DNA of 64,000 nucleotides. Origin: Myxococcaceae bacterium (GTDB taxonomy: Bacteria; Myxococcota; Myxococcia; Myxococcales; Myxococcaceae). The notes under the pieces were generated by a model. That model was not told the DNA's origin, made no database searches, and saw nothing but the letters and a program-made list of their open reading frames with translations. This document shows positions 34,366-41,800 of this stretch, in pieces. The stretch spans positions 1 to 64,000 of the forward strand of contig JAEUJQ010000047.1 of NCBI GenBank assembly GCA_016793095.1, written 5' to 3'. A program made the position numbers and the translations under genes. The number at the start of each line of letters is the position of its first letter. The stretch's first letter is position 1.

Positions 34366-35219
34366 GGAAACGCGGCTGGGTTCACCTGCACCTGCGCCTG
34401 GGTCTTCAGTCTCTGGACGAGTTCGTCGAACACCTTTCTCTGCTGCACAGGGCCGTAGCGGTTGAGGATGGCCTGCCGCGTCTCGTCGTAGGTGGCCTCA
34501 CGGGCCTCTTCCCGTTGGGTGGCGACCAGGACAGCGAGGCCCGAAGGCGTTCGCACCACTGGCGAGGCTTCTCCCGTCTTCAGCGCGAGTGCGGCAGTTG
34601 TCTCCTCGTCGGACGCCTCCGTCACCCAGCCGACGTCTCCACCGGTTGCGGCCTCAGGTCCCTCGCCCAGCGCTGCCAGCTTCGACATCGGCTCCTTCTT
34701 TGCGACGACTCGGGCACGGAGCGCCTCGGCGCGCTGCTTCAGCGCCTTGTCTTCGGGCCTCCCGCGCACCAGGAGTCTCGCCACGCGCACGCGCACCGGA
34801 GTCCGGAACTCGGAACGATGCGCCTCGAAGTACGCCTTCAGTTCATCCTCACGGGGCGGCCCCTTCGCCTTCGTCGCATCCTCGAGGAGCGCCTGAATCG
34901 CGAGCCGTTCTTCGAGTTCCCTCAGCTGCTCCTTGACCTCCGCTGTCTGCGTGAAGCCGCGGCGGCGCGCCTCGTCGTGCAGCAGCCTCTTCGCCAACAG
35001 CGCCTGGACGAATTCACGCTGGCCGTTGTCGGTCTGGAACTGCTCTCGGAGCGCGGTGGGAAGTCGCTGGGCCGCAAGGCGAACCTCGTCGGTGGTGATA
35101 ACACCGCCATCCCACCGCGCGGCAACGGAGGGCGATATGGGTGCACTGGCGGCGGACGGCGACGAGCCCTGGGCACAAGAGCAATGCGCGACCGCGAACA
35201 GTACGCACAACAACTTCAT
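34362..35219 (-). CDS. Parvulin-like (SurA/PrsA-type) exported foldase, degenerate active site
   Basis: This 285-residue protein heads the giant-protein operon. I chose the ATG at 35219, although the frame extends 20 codons upstream, because it gives a clean signal peptide (MKLLCVLFAVAHCSC) and has a GAGGGG Shine-Dalgarno at 35230-35225, five bases upstream. Cys13 or Cys15 may be lipidated, but the lipobox is imperfect. A SurA-N-like helical region (about 30-135) with ALREQF.TD...R.EFV.ALL is followed by a parvulin-like domain (about 140-245) in which the usual His positions are replaced (VARLLV, SGLAVLV). It may therefore be a chaperone without isomerase activity. Its TGA overlaps the ATG of the giant gene. 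A dedicated chaperone role for the giant protein is inferred from this coupling. Confidence 0.82.
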   Translation of the reverse strand: MKLLCVLFAVAHCSCAQGSSPSAASAPISPSVAARWDGGVITTDEVRLAAQRLPTALREQFQTDNGQREFVQALLAKRLLHDEARRRGFTQTAEVKEQLRELEERLAIQALLEDATKAKGPPREDELKAYFEAHRSEFRTPVRVRVARLLVRGRPEDKALKQRAEALRARVVAKKEPMSKLAALGEGPEAATGGDVGWVTEASDEETTAALALKTGEASPVVRTPSGLAVLVATQREEAREATYDETRQAILNRYGPVQQRKVFDELVQRLKTQAQVQVNPAAFP

Positions 35220-35314
35220 CGAAACCCCTCGAAGAGCGGGAGCATCCACACACGAAGCTCCTTCGATCAATGTGGGCAAATGGCCCCATTGAGAGTCGTG
35301 GTATCCCGACGCAC
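35220..35314. promoter_or_regulatory. Divergent intergenic region controlling the giant operon and the third parvulin-like gene
   Basis: These 95 bases separate the minus-strand operon (start 35219) from the plus-strand lipoprotein gene (start 35315), so both promoters must lie here or in the flanking coding ends. On the minus strand the GAGGGG ribosome-binding site is at 35230-35225. A short inverted repeat GGAGC/GCTCC lies just upstream of it. I see no convincing -35/-10 pair on either strand. Confidence 0.5.
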
Positions 35315-36217
35315 ATGAGACTCAGGGTTGGGGCCACTGGCTTGATGGCGGTCGTGCTCGGGTGTTCGCGAAACACACCGGCACCTACCGCGTCCGACCA
35401 GGAAGACGTCGTGGCGAGGGTGGGCGAGCGGGTGTTTCGCGTGGCAGATGTCGAGTCGCGGCTCAACGCACAGCCTGGTTTCGTGCGCGCGCGGTTTTCG
35501 TCACCAGAGACAAGGCGGGAGTTCGTCGACCAGTTGGTGCGCAACGAGCTCCTGGTTCAGGAGGCCAGGCGACGCGGCCTGGACCGGGCGCCGGAGGCCG
35601 AGGCGTTGTTCGAGAAGCTGCTCGTGCAGCAACTCGTCGCCGACGTAGCACGTGCGTCGCAGCCGACGGAGGCCGATGCGCGCGCGTACTTCGATGGACA
35701 CCCGGAGGAGTTCACGCGGCCCGAGCGCGTTCGCCTCGCCGTCGTCGAGTTCGGCGGAACTGCGACTGCCCCAGCGCCAGAGAAGGCCGCTGTCGAGCGT
35801 GAGGTCGCCAGGTTGCGTGCTGCCGTGGAGCCCGAGCGGACCCGGTTGTTCACGGCGCTCATCCAGGCAAGGTCGACCGACCCGTCGCGAAGCCAGGACG
35901 GCGACATCGGACCACGAACCCGTCAGGAGCTGACGCAGCAGTTCTCGGCGGAGGTGGCTGAGGCTGCGTTCGCGCTCAGGGCACTGGGAGAGATCGGGCT
36001 CGCCCCAACCGCCCGAGGGTTTGTCGGCCTTCGCCTGACCGGCCGCCAGCCTGAGGAGCGGCGTTCGTTCGAAACGGAGAAGAGCACCCTCCTTGCGCGG
36101 CTCGCTGCTGAGAGGCGCCTGAGCGTCGTCGACGAGTTGGTGAAGAGCCTGTCGAAGACCACAGTCGTCGAGGTGCGGGGTGATGCGCTCCAACGGGTCG
36201 ATGCTGGCGTCCGCTGA
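35315..36217 (+). CDS. Parvulin-like lipoprotein chaperone, divergent from the giant operon
   Basis: A 300-residue lipoprotein. The frame runs 58 codons further upstream, but the ATG at 35315 gives a proper signal with lipobox VLGC (Cys17), so that start is preferred. There is no clear Shine-Dalgarno. The N-terminal SurA/PrsA-like region reads VARVGERVFRVADVESRLN and REFVDQLVRNELLVQEARRRG (to about residue 110). The C-terminal half aligns with a parvulin domain in layout (DGDIGPRTR..L...F, A.F.L..LGEIGLAPTARGFVGLRL), but the catalytic His and Phe-His landmarks are missing. It faces the operon that holds two related proteins, so it probably serves the same client. It could equally act as a general periplasmic chaperone. 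Confidence 0.8.
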   Translation: MRLRVGATGLMAVVLGCSRNTPAPTASDQEDVVARVGERVFRVADVESRLNAQPGFVRARFSSPETRREFVDQLVRNELLVQEARRRGLDRAPEAEALFEKLLVQQLVADVARASQPTEADARAYFDGHPEEFTRPERVRLAVVEFGGTATAPAPEKAAVEREVARLRAAVEPERTRLFTALIQARSTDPSRSQDGDIGPRTRQELTQQFSAEVAEAAFALRALGEIGLAPTARGFVGLRLTGRQPEERRSFETEKSTLLARLAAERRLSVVDELVKSLSKTTVVEVRGDALQRVDAGVR

Positions 36218-36515
36218 ACAGAATCAACCCAAGTCGCTCATCGACTCTCGACGACGGGTGGGTCGAAGATGTTCGCCCGGTGCCAGGCCAGGGCCGCGGG
36301 GTGACCGCGCTCGAGGCGCCGCAGTCGGAGGTCGGGCTTCATTTGCCCCTCCGGCGAACCCTTGAAAGGCGGCCTCGAATGTCCCCAAACAAGGGGTAGG
36401 CGGCCCTGACCCGCTACCCGAGCTTCGTCGCCAATCCCCAAAGGTCTCGAACGAAGACTCTAGCGGGGCCGGTCTGGTCAAGGGCCTTGCCGGCGTCGTG
36501 CTGTACTTCGACGTG
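36218..36515. other. Gap without a convincing gene
   Basis: Between the parvulin-like gene and the small ORF I see no start-plus-Shine-Dalgarno combination and no tRNA. The frame of the following small ORF stays open back to a TGA near 36364, so some of this DNA may once have been coding (it reads SPKVSNEDSSG...). An antisense 67-codon frame at 36238-36441 has no supporting features. Confidence 0.4.
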
Positions 36516-36647
36516 ATGCCAAGACAGGCACGCCAAGACATGCGCGCGGCTCTTCGTCTCGGGCGCGTGGCGGGTCGCACCTTCCGCTTCCGCGTCGACG
36601 TGAAGGCCGGCCCCTCCTGGGGCGAACTGACAGGGGTGTCACGATGA
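36516..36647 (+). CDS. Small ORF upstream of the excisionase-like gene, 43 aa, unknown
   Basis: A 43-codon frame from ATG 36516 (or 49 codons from GTG 36498) ends in a TGA that overlaps the next start as ATGA (36644-36647). The product is Arg-rich and basic (MPRQARQDMRAALRLGRVAG...), ending WGELTGVSR. I recognise no family. The overlap with the next gene and its place beside an integrase suggest a small element-borne protein. The open frame continues upstream without a good start, so it may also be the tail of a broken gene. Confidence 0.35.
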   Translation: MPRQARQDMRAALRLGRVAGRTFRFRVDVKAGPSWGELTGVSR

Positions 36648-37116
36648 GGCTCGACTCGGAGTTCCACGTCGGCGGCCCCGTTCGCGACCCCACGCCCGAG
36701 TTCGAGGCGTGGTGGGCCAGCGAGAAGGCCTGGTACGACGCCCGGCCCACGACGTCCCAGCGCACCGCGCCCGACGCGCCGCAGCTCCACCACTCGCCGA
36801 GGCCTCGGGCTACGCGTCGCCGCGCGACGGGCACCACCGCAGCTGGGGACGATGACGACCCCGAAGCTTCCGGGGCGCGGCCACCGCAGCAGACGCGGTT
36901 CGCGAGGCCGACACGAACGACACGCCTGACGGACGCCGTCACAGCGCATGAGGTCCTGACCGTCGACGAGGCTGCGGCCTTGCTGCGCGTGAACCCCAAG
37001 ACCCTTCGGTCTGCCATCGCGACAGTCAGGTTCCCGGCGTGCGTCGGCTCGGCCGCGTCATTCGACTTTCCCGCCCCGCCCTGTTGGAGTGGCTGAGCGG
37101 GAAGCAGGCGACCTGA
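36644..37116 (+). pseudogene. Excisionase/MerR-like HTH protein, frameshifted near the 3' end
   Basis: The frame from ATG 36644 encodes about 126 residues. It has a Pro/Arg-rich linker and then a helix-turn-helix of the excisionase type (VLTVDEAAALLRVNPKTLRSAIA). In that frame it ends at 37096 with an unnatural Cys/Pro tail. One base out of frame, from about 37027, the expected end of the domain appears: QVPGVRRLGRVIRLSR followed by PALLEWLSGKQAT, with stop 37116. A single-base deletion near 37020-37027 therefore separates the two halves. The restored stop lies 12 bases before the integrase ATG, and the natural xis-int spacing supports this reading. The intact protein would direct excision or act as a regulator. 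Confidence 0.65.
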
Positions 37117-37128
37117 ACGGAGAAACGC

Positions 37129-38366
37129 ATGTCCGTCAGGCAACGTCGGTGGACGAACGAGGAAGGCCAGATGCAAGAGGCCTGGTACATCGATGTGAAG
37201 CAACGCGTGCCCGGTCGCGGTGTGGTCCGGGTGCGTCAGGCGAGCCCATCAACACCCGTCGCGGCGCAGAGAACTACGAGCGCAGTGTTCGCCTGTCCCT
37301 CCTCGACGGCTCGTGGTTCAGAAGGGAAGAGGTCGCTGTTCCGACCGTCTCGGAGTTCGTCGAGCGGTTCCTCACGTACAGCGAGAACAACAACAAGTTC
37401 AGCACGCTCGAGGCGAAACGAGCGCTGCTGCGACTCCACATCGTGCCGTTCTTCGGCTCCATGCGCCTCCACGCCATCGGCGCAGCTGAGCTGGAGAACT
37501 TCAAAGCAGCGATGCGCAAGAAGCCGTCTCGCGCTCGGGAGCTGAAGACCGATGCCTCGCGGTCGGCGGTGCTTCGACGGTACGGCCCCGAAGAGCCCAG
37601 GGCCATCAGTCCGAAGACCATCAACAATGCGCTTGCCTGCCTGCGGAAGCTGCTCTCGCTCGCCGAAGAGCACCGCTTCATCCGTCACCTGCCGCGCGTG
37701 CGGCTGCTCAAGACGGCTGAGACGCCGTTCGACTTTCTGGACTTCGACGAGGCGGAGCGGCTCGTCGAGGCGTTCGCGAAGTTCGAGCCTACCTTCCTCC
37801 CCGCAGTACTCCTCGCGATGAAGGCTGGGCTGCGACTCGGCGAACTGCAGGGTCTTCAGTGGACTGACCTCGACCTCGTCGCCGCTCGAGTTCATGTGCG
37901 GCGCAACGTGTATCGAGGGCGAGTCAACGAGACCCCGAAGGGCGGAAAGAGCCGAGCCATCGACCTGCCGCCCTCGGTCGTGGCTGCGCTCAAGTCGACA
38001 CGGCACCTGAAACGGTGGGTCTTCGCCGATGAGTCAGGCGGGTTCCTCACCGAAAAGCAGTTCAACGCTGCGCTCAACCGCGCTGTGCGTCGATCAGGCA
38101 TCGCGCGCGAAGAGGGCCGGGTTGGTTGGCACGACCTGCGCCATACCTACGGAAGTCACCTGGCGATGCGTGGGGTTCCGATGCGCACGATTCAGGAGTT
38201 GCTCGGTCACGCGAGTATCGTCACCACCATGCGCTACGCCCACTTGTCACCGTCGGTGACGAAGGCCGCGGTGCACGTGCTCGACGAACACCCGTGCGCA
38301 GTTGGGGCACATGCGGGGCACAAACCGGCTGACTCCGCCGAAACCCAAGCGGAATCAGCCGGTTGA
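37129..38366 (+). pseudogene. Tyrosine recombinase (phage-type integrase), frameshifted near the 5' end
   Basis: The catalytic body is complete. It has a SAM-like core-binding domain (VPTVSEFVERFLTY..., N...LRKLLSLAEEH), then the catalytic domain with Arg in AGLRLGELQGLQW, Lys in PKGGKSRAIDL, HDLRHTYGSHLA, LLGHASIVTTMRYAHLS and the Tyr in MRYAH. The natural start with its Shine-Dalgarno (GGAGA) is ATG 37129, giving MSVRQRRWTNEEGQMQEAWY..., an arm-type N terminus. That frame leaves the body frame at about 37244 (after RQASP, where INTRRGAENYER follows one base out of frame). A missing C in the CCC run there would explain it. A later start in the body frame could still give a truncated recombinase. 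The gene ends 3 bases from the tmRNA 3' end, which is the likely attachment site. Confidence 0.75.
38323..38364 (-). terminator. Hairpin terminator of ssrA, embedded in the integrase 3' end
   Basis: On the minus strand, just past the tmRNA 3' end, AACCGGCTGA (38364-38355) pairs perfectly with TCAGCCGGTT (38332-38323). The stem is extended by six more mostly paired bases around a 10-base loop and is followed by TTG. It fits an intrinsic terminator with a weak T tract. The same bases encode the last residues of the integrase, so the element carries this terminator. Confidence 0.5.
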
Positions 38367-38369
38367 TTG

Positions 38370-38733
38370 TGGAGGCGGTGGGAATCGAACCCACGTCCGA
38401 AAGCCTTCAGCTCTAAGCCACTACGTGCGTAGTCCGCGAATCGATGACGCCACCTCGTCGTCCACGGACGGACTCCGCGATGGCCTGACTGGGAAGCTCT
38501 CGCCCCTCCTCATCCAGTCCTGGTGAGAGGCCAGCTCGCATTGGTTCGGTCGACCCTCAGCTCACGAGCCGAAGCTCAGGCGACCGTGCGTGAACCGTTT
38601 TTCAGGCGGCCAGCGCAAGCTCAACGTTGTCGTTGGCTTTTTTGGGTTTGCCCATTTGGATTTACGAGTGTGATGAGCCCACTCGGCACGCGTCTCAGGG
38701 CCTCCATGCCCCCGTCGAAGCCAGGTCGCCCCC
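38370..38733 (-). ncRNA. ssrA: tmRNA (transfer-messenger RNA)
   Basis: This is the complete tmRNA that rescues stalled ribosomes. The 5' end GGGGGCGACCTGGCTTCGAC starts at 38733. Its first seven bases pair with CGCCTCC at 38377-38371 (one G-U), forming the acceptor stem. The T arm GTGGG-TTCGATT-CCCAC directly precedes the 3' strand. The tag frame at 38637-38605 encodes ANDNVELALAA followed by TGA 38604-38602. The discriminator A is at 38370. The next encoded bases are CAA and not CCA, so the CCA must be added or restored after transcription. The 3' end abuts a tyrosine-recombinase gene. Confidence 0.95.
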
Positions 38734-38754
38734 GGTTCGGTTGGTTGTGGCGTC

Positions 38755-38782
38755 AGCATCGTCACCTGACGCCGAATGTCAA
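38755..38782 (-). promoter_or_regulatory. Probable sigma-70-type promoter of ssrA
   Basis: A perfect TTGACA -35 lies at 38782-38777 and is followed after 16 bases by GATGCT (38760-38755) as a weak -10. Transcription would start about 15 bases before the mature tmRNA 5' end, leaving a short leader for RNase P to remove, as is usual for tmRNA. Confidence 0.5.
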
Positions 38783-38869
38783 CGGAGACGGCCCCACCCG
38801 CTCGATCTGACTCGCTTTTTTCAGTGCGCACAGATCGAATGCGCCCCGCTCGCCGTTCAAGGGGGTCTC

Positions 38870-41800
38870 ATGCACCTGCTCCGCTTCACTGCTCTCGCAG
38901 TCCTCGTCGTGGTGTCGCTGGCGGGCGCTCCGCCCCCCGTCAAAGACCCCGCCACCACCCAGCGCGTCGGCGGCCCGACCCGCTTCCTGTCGAGCGTCTC
39001 GACCGACAAGTCCATCTACAAGGTCAACGAGACCGTCTTCGTCCGCGGCGTCGTCCTCGACGCCAACACCCACGTGCCCGCCCCCAACGGCACCCCCGCG
39101 CAGATCGTCATCAAGGGCTCGAAGGGCGAGGTCCTCACGCAGGGCCAGTCAGTCGTCCAGGACGGCGCGTTCGGCTTCTCATACCCCCTCGGCCCCGACG
39201 CACCCGGCGGCGAGTACCGCGTCGAGGCCAGAGGCGCGTGGGGCCACGCCACCGCCGTGCGCAGGTTCGAGGTGCGCGCCTACCGCCCGCCCCGCCTCAC
39301 CTCGCAGATCACCTTCCTGCGCGAGGGCTACGGCCCCGGAGACTCCGTCTCGGCCACCCTCGAGACGAAGCGCGCCGAGGGCGGCATCCCCGTCGGCGCG
39401 AAGATCACCGTCGTCGCCCGCGTGGACGAGAAGGAGATCTCCCGCTCCACCACCACCGTCGACGCCTCGGGCAAGGCCAGCGTCACCTTCCCCCTGCCCA
39501 GGGCCATCGAGCGCGGCGAAGGCACCCTCGCCTTCACCATCGAAGACGGCGGCGTGCTCGAGACCGCCACGAAGACCATCCCCATCCTCGTCAGCACCGT
39601 CGACGTCGCCATGTACCCCGAGGGCGGAGACCTCGTCGCCGGCCTGCCCAGCCGCCTCTACCTCGAGGCCCGCACCCCGGCGCAGAAGCCCGCCGACCTC
39701 GCCGGCGTCGTCATCGACGAGAGCGGCGCCGAGATCGCCACCTTCCGCACCGAGCACGAGGGCCGCGGCCGCGTGAAGCTCACCCCGACGAAGGGCGCGA
39801 AGTACTCGCTCAAGATCACCGAGCCCGCCGGCATCGCGAAGCGCTTCCCCCTGCCGCCCGTCGTCACCGACGGCGCCGTCATCACCAGCCTCACCGACAC
39901 CTCGCCCGCGAAGGAGCCCGTCAAGGCCACCATCGCGTGGACCGGCGATCGGCTCGTCACCGTGACGCTGCGCCAGCGCGACCGTGAGCTCGACACGGTG
40001 ACGCTCGACGCCGGCAAGCAGAAGGGCGCCGACGTGTCCCTCAAGGCCGGCCAGGCCTCGGGCGTGCTCGTCGTCACCGTCACCTCGAAGGACGGCGTGC
40101 CGCTCGCCGAGCGCCTCGTCTTCCGCGAACCCGAGCAGCAGCTCGGCATCGAGCTCAAGGCCGATCGCGAGCGCTACGTGCCCGGCGCGCCCGTGAAGCT
40201 CACCATCAAGACGACCCTCGACGGCAAGCCCGCCAGCGCCGTCGTCGGCGTCACCGTCAGCGACGAGAGCGTCTTCGAGATCCTCGAGCGTCGCGAGCAG
40301 CCGCCCTCGCTGCCCGTCATGGTGCTCCTCGAGGCCGACGTGCAGGAGCTCGCCGACGCCCACGTCTACCTCGACCCGAAGAACCCGAAGGCGAAGCTCG
40401 CGGTCGATCTCCTGCTCGCCACCCAGGGCTGGCGCCGCTTCGCGCTCTTGAGCGTGCAGGACTTCCTCACCCGCTACGGTGACAAGGCCGAGCGCGCGCT
40501 CGCCTTCGCGCAGCCGCGGCCCCGCTACGAGGAGTTCGAAGACGCGCTGGCCGGGGCCGGGCCGCTCGCTGACGAAGGTGGCGGTCCCCGCGGTCGGCCC
40601 ATGGCCATCGTGAAGCCCCGGCCCATGCCCGCGAACGCCGCGCCGCCGCCGATGCCCGCCGCCCCCGTCATGCCCGCACCACCCCAGCCCCGCCAGCCCG
40701 CGCCCGTGGTCGTCGCTGCCCGTCCCCCGCCTCCGCCCCCGCCCGCCGAGAAGCCGATCGCTGATCGACAGCGACGCGCCGATGATCCCGCTCCTGAGGC
40801 GAAGAAGGTCGCCCGGCTCGAGGCCGGCGCTGGCCTCTTCGACAAGAACATCGCCACCGGCGAGAGCATCGCGTTCCGCTCCTTCGTCTCGGTGCGCGAG
40901 TTCGCCCACCAAGTGCGGCCCGATCGCAAGCCGAACGACCGCCTCGACTTCGCCGAGACGCTCTACTGGAGCGCCGCGGTCCGCACGAACGCCCAGGGCG
41001 AGGCCACCGTCTCGTTCGGCACCTCCGACGCCGTCACCTCGTTCCGCGCGTCGGTCGGCGGCTACACCGACACCGGCGTGCTCGGCAGCGCCACCTCGAC
41101 GCTCAAGTCCGTGCAGCCCTTCTTCGTCGAGCCCAAGCTGCCGCTCGAGGTCACCAGCGGCGACGTCGTGCGCCTGCCCGTCGCCTTCGTCAACGGCACG
41201 AAGGAGCCCCTCGCCAACGTCACGCTCGCGCTCGCCGCGAAGGGCGATCTCAAGTTCCAGGCGCCGGCCGCGTTCTCCCTCAAGGCCGACGCCCGCGAGC
41301 GCCGCGTCGTCGAGCTCGGCATCGGCGCCGGCACGAAGACGGCCAACCTCACCCTCACCTCGAACGCCGGCGGCTACCAGGACGTCGTCACCCGCGAGCT
41401 GAAGGTGAAGCCGAAGGGCTTCCCGGTGGAGCAGTCCACCGGCGGCCTGCTGACGGCCAACGGCAGGGCCTCGTGGAAGGTGACGCTCGCGCCCGACACC
41501 GTGCCCGGCAGCCAGGCGACGTCGATCGCCGTCTTCCCCTCGCCGGCCGCGAACCTGACCCAGGCCCTGAAGCGCCTCGTGATGGAGCCGGGCGGCTGCT
41601 TCGAGCAGACGAGCTCCACCACGTACCCGATGACGATGGCGCTGCAGTACTTCCAGTCGCACTCGGGCGTGGACGCGGCGCTCGTGCGCGACGCGCAGGA
41701 CAAGCTCGACCGCGGCTACAAGCGCCTCGCCGGCTTCGAGTGCAAGCAGAAGGGCTACGAGTGGTTCGGTGAAGATCCCGGCCACGAGGCGCTCACCGCG

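Noticed and set aside
36238-36441. A 67-codon minus-strand frame beside the integrase region
   Set aside because: No ribosome-binding site, no domain, and a Pro/Arg/Gly-rich composition typical of chance frames in this DNA.
36218-38366. A complete prophage
   Set aside because: Only integrase and excisionase-like remnants are visible; there are no capsid, tail, portal or lysis genes in the window.
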